Below are positions 1 through 5,815 of a DNA stretch of 8,316 nucleotides, piece by piece. Positions within the stretch are counted from its first letter, which is position 1; every line of letters starts with the position of its first letter. A program made the translations under genes and the position numbers. The stretch comes from an uncultured Xanthobacteraceae bacterium. Its GTDB lineage: Bacteria; Pseudomonadota; Alphaproteobacteria; Rhizobiales; Xanthobacteraceae. The notes beneath the pieces are model-generated. The model saw nothing but the letters and a program-made list of their open reading frames with translations. It searched no databases and was not told the origin of the DNA. The stretch is from contig CATPCO010000186.1 of the NCBI GenBank assembly GCA_955652925.1, forward strand, positions 1-8,316, given 5' to 3'.

Positions 1-225
1 ATGCTGCACGCTCTGTCCATGGGTGCGCCGCCGCACGGGGGAATCGCCCCTGGAATCGACCGCATCGTGATGCTTTTATGCGGAGAGGAGAACCTGCGGG
101 AAGTCGTGCTGTTTCCGATGAATCAGCGTGCCCAGGACCTGATGATGGGCGCCCCGTCGGAAGTCTCGTCGCGCCAGTTGCGCGAGCTCCATATCCGCCT
201 CGATCTGCCTGAGAAGGCGCGCTAG
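1..225 (+). CDS. aspS: Aspartyl-tRNA synthetase, C-terminal end (5' truncated by window)
   Basis: This is the last 74 residues of a class II aminoacyl-tRNA synthetase that charges tRNA with aspartate in the cytoplasm. The segment HGGIAPGIDRIVMLL is class II motif 3, whose Arg contacts ATP. It is followed by the usual AspRS tail: NLREVVLFPMNQ, then MGAPSEV and QLRELHIRL. AspRS proteins are near 590 residues, so the window holds only about the last eighth and the ATG at position 1 is internal. The APGIDR form and the QLRELHIRL tail resemble the alphaproteobacterial type, which in many members is non-discriminating and also charges tRNA-Asn. That property cannot be judged from this fragment. No clear hairpin terminator follows the TAG; the next structure is the palindromic repeat at 246. 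Confidence 0.95.
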   Translation: MLHALSMGAPPHGGIAPGIDRIVMLLCGEENLREVVLFPMNQRAQDLMMGAPSEVSSRQLRELHIRLDLPEKAR

Positions 226-245
226 CCGCGCGTGCGCCTGTGGGG

Positions 246-380
246 TGTAGCCCGCATGAGCGAAGCCGCCTTCGCAAAGCTTCGGCGGCCTTGCTCCAAG
301 TTGGCCCGTCGAAGCTTCAGCGAAGACGGGCGATATGCGGGAGCACCTTCCCGGATTTCGCTTCGCTCATCCGGGCTACA
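246..380. repeat. REP-like composite palindromic element (outer pair)
   Basis: The ends are inverted copies: TGTAGCCCGCATGAGCGAAG at 246-265 against CTTCGCTCATCCGGGCTACA at 361-380, 19 of 20 matching. The element is two head-to-head 26-nt imperfect palindromes. The right one is intact at 350-375 (CCCGGAT...ATCCGGG). The left one is split, 251-265 plus 331-341 (CCCGCAT...ATGCGGG), by 65 nt of a different palindrome. With that insert removed, the left unit is the same length as the right and nearly its reverse complement. Such TAGCCCGGATGAGCGAAGC repeats are, from memory, common between genes in Bradyrhizobium-like genomes. The hairpins could end transcription of aspS or stabilise its mRNA, but no T-tract follows. 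Confidence 0.85.
266..330. repeat. Second REP-like palindrome pair inserted in the first
   Basis: This 65-nt block interrupts the left unit of the outer repeat. It is itself an inverted pair. The left hairpin is 266-290, starting CCGCCTTCGC and closing GGCGG. The right hairpin is 303-330, GGCCCGTC at one end and GACGGG at the other. The reverse complement of the right unit aligns to the left unit with two substitutions and a few single-base gaps, both sharing CTTCGC..AAGCTTCG. A 12-nt spacer separates them. The block sits at the loop of the outer palindrome, which suggests insertion of one REP-type element into another, with no obvious target duplication. Confidence 0.75.
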
Positions 381-429
381 GACGAGCGCGTGCGAACTAT
401 TGGTTAAGTTCGTGCAATGCAGAATCTTC

Positions 430-457
430 TTGACTCCGGGGATGCGAGCTTTATGTG
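430..457 (+). promoter_or_regulatory. Possible sigma-70-type promoter for speD
   Basis: TTGACT at 430-435 is followed after 16 nt by TATGTG at 452-457. The -35 is a good match to the alphaproteobacterial CTTGAC form and the -10 is weak. A start near 464 would give a leader of about 100 nt before the speD start at 567. No riboswitch fold was recognised in that leader. Confidence 0.35.
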
Positions 458-566
458 GGGACAAGCCGCTGTGATCTGTCCGTCTTCTTCGGGTAGATCG
501 GGCGGCATTCGCTTGCCGTGGGCGCGCTGCCTCGGCGTTGGGATGGCTCGGTTGGGGAGGACGGCG

Positions 567-1028
567 ATGCGCCAGAACGCCCTCTTGCGATCGGAGAAGG
601 GCCCTGCAGGCTCCGTCCGAAGGAAACCCGTGAGCGTGGTTGTGCCCGCGCAGGAACGCGATGACCATTTCGCTGAGCGCAACGGAGTGCGGTGTGCCGG
701 CGTGCATCTCATCGTCGACTTGCATGGCGCCCAGGGTCTCGACGACATCGATCTGATCGAGGCGACGCTGCGCCGCGCCGTTGGTGCGGCGCGCGCGACC
801 CTCCTGCACATCCATGTTCACCATTTCCAGCCGAACGGGGTCTCCGGCGTGGCAGTCCTCGCGGAGAGCCACATCTCGATCCATACCTGGCCGGACGCTG
901 GCTACGCCGCGATCGACGTCTTCATGTGCGGCAAGGCAAATCCGGACGCCTGCGTTCCGGTTCTGCGCGACGCCTTCCGGGCGCAACGCGTGGAGGTGAA
1001 CGAGATTCTGCGCGGGCAGGGCGCCTGA
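567..1028 (+). CDS. speD: S-adenosylmethionine decarboxylase proenzyme
   Basis: The protein decarboxylates S-adenosylmethionine to give the aminopropyl donor for spermidine synthesis. It is a pyruvoyl enzyme: the proenzyme cuts itself before a serine, which becomes the pyruvoyl group. With the ATG at 567 (153 residues) the site is AESHISIHTWP, cleavage between Glu100 and Ser101. His106 and Cys121 lie at +5 and +20, the spacing of the processing and catalytic residues in the short prokaryotic class (as in Thermotoga SpeD). The core begins near GVHLIVDLHG. The start at 567 is chosen for GGGGAGG at 554-560, 6 nt upstream. A GTG at 630 with AAGGAAA at 620-626 gives a 132-residue form and is a real alternative; an earlier ATG at 417 adds unconserved sequence. 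speE follows after 72 nt. Confidence 0.93.
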   Translation: MRQNALLRSEKGPAGSVRRKPVSVVVPAQERDDHFAERNGVRCAGVHLIVDLHGAQGLDDIDLIEATLRRAVGAARATLLHIHVHHFQPNGVSGVAVLAESHISIHTWPDAGYAAIDVFMCGKANPDACVPVLRDAFRAQRVEVNEILRGQGA

Positions 1029-1100
1029 GCCGATACGCGGGACAGAGGACGCGATAGTGCGACAAACGGCTCTTTTGCCGTCACGTCTCGCCGAGGACCG

Positions 1101-1988
1101 ATGACCGCCGGCAAGCGCTGGATTCCGGAGACACTCTTTGACGATCTCGGGTTCCGCATAACCTATGCGGTGGAACGCGTGCTCTACGAGATGCAAACGG
1201 AGCATCAGCATCTTGTGCTTTTCGAGCACGGTTTCTTCGGCAAGGTTCTTATGCTTGATGGTGCCACCCAGGTCACCAGCAAGGATGAATTCATCTATCA
1301 CGAGATGATGACCCATGTGCCCATCCTCGCCCATGGCAACGCGCGCGAGGTCTTGATCGTCGGAGGAGGCGATTGCGGCATTGCCGAGGAGGTGCTCAAG
1401 CACAAGACGGTCAGGCGCCTCACCCAGGTTGAAATCGATGCGTCGGTCGTGGAGTTCTCAAAGGAGCACTTCCCGGAGTTCACGGGGCCGGTGCTGAGCG
1501 ACCGGCGCTTTGATCTCGTCATCGACGACGGCATGAATTATGTGACCAAGACCGACCGTCGTTTCGACGTGATCATCGTGGATTCGACCGACCCGCAAGG
1601 GCCGGGCAAGGTTCTGTTCAGCGAGAGGTTTTACCGCGCCTGCCGACGCTGCATGAATGCCGGCGGCGTCATGGTCACGCAGAACGGAGTCCCCATTCTC
1701 CAATCGGATGAGCTCGTGACGGGCATCAGGAAATTTCGCAAGCTGTTTGCGGATGGCGCCTGCTATGTCGCCGCGATCCCGACCTATGTGGGCGGGCACA
1801 TGGCCATGGGATGGGCCTCGGACAATCCGAAACTGCGCGCATTGGCGGTCGCGACGATCGCTGGCCGCTACAAGCGGGCAGGGAGCTTTCCGACCAAATA
1901 CTGGACGCCGGAAGTGCATGTCGCGGCATTTGCACTGCCGCGCTTCATTGCCGACAAGGTCGCAAGAGCAAGCAAGCGCTCCCGCTGA
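1101..1988 (+). CDS. speE: Spermidine synthase (polyamine aminopropyltransferase)
   Basis: This 295-residue cytoplasmic enzyme moves the aminopropyl group from decarboxylated AdoMet to putrescine, giving spermidine and methylthioadenosine. Family marks appear in order: LDG and the substrate-pocket YHEM (66-69), the Rossmann glycine motif GGGDCG (88-93; GGGDGG in many relatives), acidic VEID (110-113), IDDG (141-144), catalytic DSTDP (161-165), PTYVGG (227-232) and YWTPEVH (267-273). Length is normal for the bacterial family. GAGGA at 1093-1097 supports the ATG. It lies 72 nt after speD, which makes its donor substrate, so the two are probably co-transcribed. The exact amine acceptor cannot be fixed from sequence. 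The stop lies 5 nt from the stop of the convergent gene, with no hairpin between them. Confidence 0.95.
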   Translation: MTAGKRWIPETLFDDLGFRITYAVERVLYEMQTEHQHLVLFEHGFFGKVLMLDGATQVTSKDEFIYHEMMTHVPILAHGNAREVLIVGGGDCGIAEEVLKHKTVRRLTQVEIDASVVEFSKEHFPEFTGPVLSDRRFDLVIDDGMNYVTKTDRRFDVIIVDSTDPQGPGKVLFSERFYRACRRCMNAGGVMVTQNGVPILQSDELVTGIRKFRKLFADGACYVAAIPTYVGGHMAMGWASDNPKLRALAVATIAGRYKRAGSFPTKYWTPEVHVAAFALPRFIADKVARASKRSR

Positions 1989-1993
1989 TCGGT

Positions 1994-2392
1994 TCAGCGC
2001 GGAGCTTCGCTGGCGGCGTTGAAGTTCAGCTCGATGACGACGTTGTTGGGGTCGTTGAGGAAAATCTGCCAGCGCTGGCTATTCGGCACCTGATTGACCC
2101 GAAAGGGTATGCCTTTTTGCCGCAGATGCTCCTTCATGGCCTCAAAACCCCGGCTGCCAAAGGCAACGTGATCAATGACGCCGGAATCGGGCCGCTGCGG
2201 CTTGTCGGTGGGCGAAATGTCGTTGAGGTGCAGGACGGGATGCCCGTCGCTGTAAAGCCATGCGCCCGGGAAATCGAATGCCGGCCGTGGTCCGTTTTTT
2301 AATCCAAGCACCTCCTCATAGAATTGCACGGTATCGGCGAGCTTACGGGTTGAAACGTTGTAGTGATCGAGCATGCCGACGCTCATATTCAT
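1994..2392 (-). CDS. VOC-family protein (glyoxalase/dioxygenase fold)
   Basis: The 132-residue protein is a single two-module vicinal-oxygen-chelate domain. Each module has the beta-alpha-beta-beta-beta pattern, beginning MLDHYNVSTRKLADTVQFYE near residue 7 and VIDHVAFGSRGFEAMKEHL near 72. Likely metal ligands are His10, His55 (PVLHLND), His75 and Glu121 (VVIELNF), so the metal site looks complete. The family includes glyoxalase I, extradiol dioxygenases, fosfomycin-resistance enzymes and epimerases; nothing here fixes the substrate. The phrase FLNDPNNVVIELNF is typical of the uncharacterised small VOC proteins of proteobacteria. The start is supported by GGAG (minus strand, 2399-2402) 6 nt before the ATG; Met3 and Met7 are weaker options. 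It converges on speE and has no partner gene. Confidence 0.88.
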   Translation of the reverse strand: MNMSVGMLDHYNVSTRKLADTVQFYEEVLGLKNGPRPAFDFPGAWLYSDGHPVLHLNDISPTDKPQRPDSGVIDHVAFGSRGFEAMKEHLRQKGIPFRVNQVPNSQRWQIFLNDPNNVVIELNFNAASEAPR

Positions 2393-2649
2393 GGCATTCT
2401 CCGCTAGGCGTTGCTTGCATTCATGTGCCGGAAGCTAGCGCGAAAATCTGCGCACGACGAGAGCCACGGGCAGCAGGTGAGAGGAAGAGGCGCCGCGCGC
2501 GCAGGTTGTCTCGCGCGTCCACAAGAAAGGGCGGCCAAGCGGGCCGCCCAGTTTGAAACGCCACGCGGGGAGGAAACGGAGAAGGAGGCTCGCAACAGGC
2601 CACAGGTCAGGCCATTCGCCGCTCTCATGCGCGTCACGGCGCTGATTCG
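2393..2649. other. Intergenic stretch, no convincing gene
   Basis: Open frames exist on both strands here, but their translations are Arg/Ala/Pro-rich without recognisable motifs and overlap each other, as expected in high-GC noncoding DNA. The only structure seen is the hairpin at 2529-2549. The promoter of the VOC gene must lie at the left end, but no clear -35/-10 pair was found. Confidence 0.6.
2529..2549 (-). terminator. Candidate terminator for the 2650-2994 gene
   Basis: GGGCGGCC (2529-2536) pairs perfectly with GGCCGCCC (2542-2549) around a 5-nt loop. Read on the minus strand the stem is followed by CTTTCTTGT, a weak U-rich tail. It lies about 100 nt past the stop of the upstream minus-strand gene, so the placement is plausible rather than tight. 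Confidence 0.45.
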
Positions 2650-2994
2650 TCAAGGACTTTTCTGGCTTCGCAATCGGCCAGGCGAGACGGGGAGGGCCCC
2701 CATGCGTGCGGCAACCTCCGCCGGCACGGCATAAGCCCGCAACACCTGCCGCATGTCCCGCAATCCGCAGGCCTCACGCTGCACAATGAACTGCCAGAGC
2801 GCGACGCTCGCTTCTGCGACCAGAGCCGAGCGCATTTGACGCCGATCGAGCGTGTCTGAAGGCGCTTGGTCGAACTCCGCGAGCGCGGCGAGCGCAGCCT
2901 CTAAGGCGCGCCCGAGCCGGCCGAGAGCCGACGCCCTTTCCTGCGCGAATTCGCGATCGAGCTGTTGCGCGGGATTGATCGACGGGTTCGGCAT
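2650..2994 (-). CDS. Small conserved protein of unknown function (DUF6665-like)
   Basis: A 114-residue soluble protein predicted to be mostly helical. The segment DREFAQERASALGRLGRALEAALAAL (about 13-38) reads as an amphipathic helix, followed by a linker and a second helical half with ALWQFIVQREACGLRDMRQVLRAYAVPAEVAARMG (65-99). The pairing of an early AQERA.ALGR segment with a later W.F.VQRE.CGLRD..V....VP.EV..RMG segment matches, from memory, a family of alphaproteobacterial proteins of unknown function (DUF6665). The family name should be treated as tentative. It has no signal peptide, membrane segment or catalytic motif. The ATG has no visible Shine-Dalgarno sequence, and a -10-like TATATC lies only 7 nt upstream, so the message may be leaderless. 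It diverges from the binding-protein gene at 3048. Confidence 0.75.
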   Translation of the reverse strand: MPNPSINPAQQLDREFAQERASALGRLGRALEAALAALAEFDQAPSDTLDRRQMRSALVAEASVALWQFIVQREACGLRDMRQVLRAYAVPAEVAARMGALPVSPGRLRSQKSP

Positions 2995-3001
2995 GGATGA
3001 G

Positions 3002-3032
3002 GATATAGTCCGCCTCGGCCTTGCCGGTCCAA
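3002..3032 (-). promoter_or_regulatory. Divergent promoter with overlapping -10 boxes
   Basis: On the minus strand TTGGAC (3032-3027) and TATATC (3007-3002) are 19 nt apart. The expected start falls at about 2994-2996, the first base of the 2650-2994 gene or just before it. On the plus strand the same bases read TATAGT (3004-3009), a good -10 for the gene at 3048, though without a clear -35. The core GATATAGTC is nearly self-complementary, the arrangement known to let one site fire both ways. Confidence 0.4.
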
Positions 3033-3047
3033 TGGAGGAGACGCGTT

Positions 3048-4004
3048 ATGGCAGCAATCTTCACCGCCCTTCGGGCGCTCGTGGTGCTGGGGCTGGCGAG
3101 CACCGCCGTCTGCTCGCAGGAGAACCTGAAGGTCGCAATCCCCCAGCGCGGGGCGTGGGATGCCGGAGTGGCCGAGCTCGGCCAACGCGGCGGCATCTTC
3201 AAAAAGTACGGGCTCTCGCTTGAAATCCTCTACGTGCAGGCGGGTCCGGAATCGATTCAGGCGGTGATCGGAGGCAGCATGGATATTGCCACTGCGGCCG
3301 GGGTCTCGGCCGCTGTCGGGACGTTCGCCAAGGGAGCGCCGATTCGCATCATCGGGAGCGAAATGATCGGGGCGCCGGATTTGTACTGGTACGTGCCGGT
3401 GAACTCGCCCATCCAGCGCGTCGAGGATTTCAACGGCAAGACGGTTGCGTACTCGTTGACCGGCTCCTCGAGCCACGCCGCGCTCCTGGCGCTCATTGCC
3501 CAGTACAAGCTCTCGGCCAAGCCGACCTCGACCGGCAATATCGCAGCGACAATCACCCAGACAATGACCGGCCAGGTCGATGTCGGCTTTGGCGCGGCGC
3601 CGTTCGGGCTCGATCTCCTCGAAGATGGAAAGATCCGTATCATCGCGACCGGCAACGAGGTTGCCTCGCTGCGCACACGCACGGTTCGTGTCAATCTGAC
3701 CAGCGTGAGCAACTTGCAGAACCGCCGCGACGCCATTGCGCGGTTCAACCGCGCCTATCAGGAGACGGTCGACTGGATGTATTCCGATCCGGCCGCGCTC
3801 AAACACTATGAGGAATATTCAGGTCTTCCCGAAAAGATCGTACTGCGGGTGCGCGGTCTCATCCCAAAGGAGAGCCTCGCCACTGGTCGCGTCGCGGGCA
3901 TGGACCAGATCATGGCGGACGCGGTCGCGGGAAAGTTCATCCCCGCGCCGCTGAGCTCAGAACAAATCCAGGAGCTGGTGCAGATTCCCAGTGGCTCGCC
4001 TTGA
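3048..4004 (+). CDS. ABC transporter substrate-binding protein, NMT1/SsuA-like
   Basis: This 318-residue periplasmic binding protein should capture a small organic solute for an ABC importer. The export signal is residues 1-20: Arg9, then a hydrophobic run ending LGLASTA, with a signal-peptidase I site after STA likely. No proper lipobox surrounds Cys22. The mature part follows the SsuA/THI5/NMT1 pattern: GIFKKYGLSLEILYVQAGPE (49-68), IGGSMDIATAAG (74-85), a hinge near IGAPDLYWYVPVNSPIQ, DFNGKTVAYSLTGSSSH (127-143, the ligand loop), then GQVDVGFGAAP (175-185). Ligands in the family include sulfonates, nitrate, pyrimidines and aromatic acids; the one here is unknown. GGAGGAG at 3034-3040, 7 nt upstream, sets the start at ATG 3048 rather than a TTG at 3021. 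No permease or ATPase gene is in the window, so it is an orphan. Confidence 0.9.
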   Translation: MAAIFTALRALVVLGLASTAVCSQENLKVAIPQRGAWDAGVAELGQRGGIFKKYGLSLEILYVQAGPESIQAVIGGSMDIATAAGVSAAVGTFAKGAPIRIIGSEMIGAPDLYWYVPVNSPIQRVEDFNGKTVAYSLTGSSSHAALLALIAQYKLSAKPTSTGNIAATITQTMTGQVDVGFGAAPFGLDLLEDGKIRIIATGNEVASLRTRTVRVNLTSVSNLQNRRDAIARFNRAYQETVDWMYSDPAALKHYEEYSGLPEKIVLRVRGLIPKESLATGRVAGMDQIMADAVAGKFIPAPLSSEQIQELVQIPSGSP

Positions 4005-4054
4005 ATTCCGGATTTCGCTTCTGCTCACTCAGGGTTGCCCCTTCTGACGTTCTG

Positions 4055-4083
4055 AAAACGCGGCGCCGAAAGCGCCGCGTTTT
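4055..4083. terminator. Bidirectional intrinsic terminator
   Basis: AAAACGCGGCGC (4055-4066) pairs perfectly with GCGCCGCGTTTT (4072-4083) around the loop CGAAA. It lies 50 nt after the binding-protein stop and 19 nt past the stop of the convergent hydrolase gene. The A-run on one side and T-run on the other let it serve both transcripts. Confidence 0.92.
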
Positions 4084-4102
4084 GTACTTACCGGCGTGGC
4101 GA

Positions 4103-5002
4103 TCAGGCCAGCACGCCGTATTTTTTGAACCACGCGATCGCCTGGTTCCAGGCATCTTCGGCGGCGTCCTTGCGGTAGCTCGCTCGGTAATCGGCGTGGA
4201 ATCCGTGGGGAGCGCCCGGATACACTTTGATCTCAAAGGTCTTTCCCGCGGCCTGCAAGGCAGCCTTGAAGGCTTCCACTTGGGAGACAGGGATGCCCTG
4301 ATCGGCCTCCCCGTACATGGCAAGAACGGGTGCTTTCATCTCGCCTGCGCGCTCGGTCGGGCTCTTGGGCCAAATGGATTTCAGGCTGTCCGGATCGACC
4401 GGAAAACCGTAGAACGCAACGGCGGCTTTCAGGCCAGGGTTATGGGCGGCATATTCCAACGTGTTCCGTCCGCCGCGGCAAAACCCGATGACCCCGAGGC
4501 GGTTTGTGTCTGCTCCCTGCGACTTGGTCCAGGCCACCGTCGCATCGAGGTCCGAAAACAGTTCGGCATCCGGCTTGCGATTGACGAGAGGCATGAGCTT
4601 TGAGGAGTCGGTGATCTTGGTGAGGTCCTCGCCCACGCGGAAATAATAATCGGGAGCGACCGCAAATGCGCCGGCCTTGGCCAACCGGCGCGCCACGTCC
4701 TTGATGTATTCGTGGAGACCGAAAATCTCCATGCAGACCAGGATCACGGGCGCGTTCTGTGTGTTGGCCGGGCGCGCGTAATAGGCTGGCATCTCGCCGT
4801 CGGCGACCTTGACCTTTGCGTCGCCTGCGGTCAGCCCCGTGGTGTCGGTGTGGATTGCATCGGCGCGCACCGGCCCCGCAGCCAAGGTATAGCCGGCTGC
4901 GGCCGCCGCCGATGCCGTCATAAAGAAGCCGCGTCGGGACAACGGGTCGACCTGGTGGGCCAGGCCTTCGGCATCCGGCGTGAGTCTTGCGTGCACATTC
5001 AT
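4103..5002 (-). CDS. Tat-exported dienelactone hydrolase family protein
   Basis: A 299-residue alpha/beta hydrolase of the dienelactone hydrolase family. The triad is visible: nucleophile Cys175 in GFCRGG, Asp234 in YGEADQGIP and His266 in GAPHGFHAD. Glu92 in CMEIFGLHEYI fits the glutamate that holds the cysteine in family members. Unlike cytoplasmic ClcD-type enzymes it has a long leader with a twin-arginine motif, SRRGFF (22-27), then a hydrophobic AAAAAGYTLAAG stretch and a likely cut after VRA (47), so it should work folded in the periplasm. The family opens lactones such as dienelactone, but many members act on unknown esters. Minus-strand AAGGAGAA, about 7 nt before the ATG, fixes the start. 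No aromatic-degradation genes adjoin it, so the substrate is open. It converges on the binding-protein gene through the shared terminator. Confidence 0.92.
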   Translation of the reverse strand: MNVHARLTPDAEGLAHQVDPLSRRGFFMTASAAAAAGYTLAAGPVRADAIHTDTTGLTAGDAKVKVADGEMPAYYARPANTQNAPVILVCMEIFGLHEYIKDVARRLAKAGAFAVAPDYYFRVGEDLTKITDSSKLMPLVNRKPDAELFSDLDATVAWTKSQGADTNRLGVIGFCRGGRNTLEYAAHNPGLKAAVAFYGFPVDPDSLKSIWPKSPTERAGEMKAPVLAMYGEADQGIPVSQVEAFKAALQAAGKTFEIKVYPGAPHGFHADYRASYRKDAAEDAWNQAIAWFKKYGVLA

Positions 5003-5274
5003 GGCAGTTCTCCTTGCGGGCTAGTGGGGAGCCGGAATGGCGGCTTCGGAAAACCAGCAGGCAATGCTTGCTATTCTAAATGCCCCAGAAGGCGAATTAT
5101 TCCGCGTGAAGGGCTGCCGCACAAGTACGTTCGTCCGGCCGCATTCCGGCCGCAGCCCTCGTTGCCCTGCCTGCGGGTCTATCCGCGACAGTGACCGAGA
5201 TGACTGGACAGGGGGAACTCGACCTTGCCTGCGGAGTTCTTCGCTCAGGTCCTTAAGGAAAAGGAGTTCCACTG
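5003..5274. other. Intergenic divergent region with palindromes
   Basis: The region separates the hydrolase (minus) from the gene at 5275 (plus) and must hold both promoters, but no convincing -35/-10 pair stood out. CGGCCG at 5136-5141 and 5147-5152 forms a short hairpin, nested in a looser GGGCTGC (5111-5117)/GCAGCCC (5152-5158) pairing, which could structure a leader. A plus-strand frame, 5037-5282 (81 codons), has GGGGAG 5 nt before its ATG and one CPAC motif. Its codon use is mixed and its tail is low-complexity Arg/Ser, so it is not called as a gene. Confidence 0.5.
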
Positions 5275-5706
5275 ATGTGTGACTATAGTTTGCACCACGT
5301 CGCAACCAGGCCCGCCAGAATCGAGGACAAGCTGGTTGTGACCAAATTCAGCAATTCCATCACACGTGGCTTTTCCGCAGTCGGAGAGCCGAATGTCGCA
5401 GTGTGCCTGCTTGCGGGCACTGAGATTGCGTTCGAGGCGAATGTGGAATGTGAGCCTTCGTTCGGAATTGGAATCCTTCCGAACAAGAAGACTGGACAGC
5501 GGCTCGCGCGTTTTCGGCAGATCAACATGGACAACGCGGTGACTCATCACGATGCGTTCGAGTTCCCGGACGGCCAGGTGGTGTTGCTTACCCGTCTTTG
5601 TGAAGGCCAGCGTGCAACCGTATTGCAATTGCCCCCTGCCGCCCGCGCCGCCGGCCAGGAGGAAACGGCAGCTGCCCAGGCTCGCGAGCCTTCGCTCTCG
5701 ACCTGA
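5275..5706 (+). CDS. Conserved protein of unknown function (MCDYSLHHV type)
   Basis: A 143-residue protein with no signal peptide or membrane helix. The start is very well supported by AAGGAAAAGGAG at 5256-5267, 7 nt before the ATG. The first nine residues, MCDYSLHHV, together with TRGFSAVGEPNVAVCLLAGTE (30-50) and HHDAFEFPDGQVVLLTRLCEGQRATVLQLP (91-120), match my memory of a hypothetical-protein family common in Bradyrhizobium and relatives, with no known function. Conserved-looking residues include Cys2, Asp3, Tyr4, His7, His8, Cys44, His91, His92 and Cys109. That set could bind metal, though this is inference. The predicted fold is mostly beta. The last 20 residues are Ala/Glu-rich and probably disordered. 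It is a single-gene unit closed by the terminator at 5745. Confidence 0.88.
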   Translation: MCDYSLHHVATRPARIEDKLVVTKFSNSITRGFSAVGEPNVAVCLLAGTEIAFEANVECEPSFGIGILPNKKTGQRLARFRQINMDNAVTHHDAFEFPDGQVVLLTRLCEGQRATVLQLPPAARAAGQEETAAAQAREPSLST

Positions 5707-5744
5707 ACGCTGCTGGCACGCACGCGAGACTGTCAGCACGAAAG

Positions 5745-5779
5745 AAATAGAGCCACCGGCATTACCGGTGGCTCTATTT
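5745..5779. terminator. Bidirectional intrinsic terminator, 15-bp stem
   Basis: AAATAGAGCCACCGG (5745-5759) pairs perfectly with CCGGTGGCTCTATTT (5765-5779) around the loop CATTA. It is 38 nt past the stop of the plus-strand gene and 36 nt past the stop of the convergent zinc-ribbon gene, so it can end both. On the plus strand it continues GTATTTGT. Confidence 0.93.
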
Positions 5780-5815
5780 GTATTTGTCGCTGCTGGGTGC
5801 GGCGGCGCGATAACC

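Noticed and set aside
458..566. Possible riboswitch in the speD leader
   Set aside because: No SAM or polyamine riboswitch fold was recognised and no long paired helices are visible; the leader looks unstructured by eye.
1066..1081. Hairpin ACGGC-TCTTTT-GCCGT between speD and speE
   Set aside because: A 5-bp stem with no following T-tract is too weak for a terminator, and the genes are expected to be co-transcribed.
222..1403. Minus-strand open frame of 393 codons across the aspS-speD-speE region
   Set aside because: It lies antisense to speD and the start of speE, whose motifs are unmistakable, and runs through the palindromic repeat. The translation has no recognisable domain. Long antisense frames are common in high-GC coding DNA.
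1811..2302. Plus-strand open frame opposite the VOC gene
   Set aside because: Its second half is the antisense of a complete VOC domain with metal ligands, and its first half is an out-of-frame reading of speE.
3021..3047. TTG start for the binding protein, 9 codons upstream
   Set aside because: The ATG at 3048 has an ideal ribosome site (3034-3040) that lies inside this extension, and the signal peptide reads best from the ATG.
2901..3806. Minus-strand open frame of 301 codons opposite the binding-protein gene
   Set aside because: It is antisense to a gene with a signal peptide, strong ribosome site and family motifs, and overlaps the small gene at 2650-2994 in another frame. It is Arg/Asp/Gly-rich and shows no domain.
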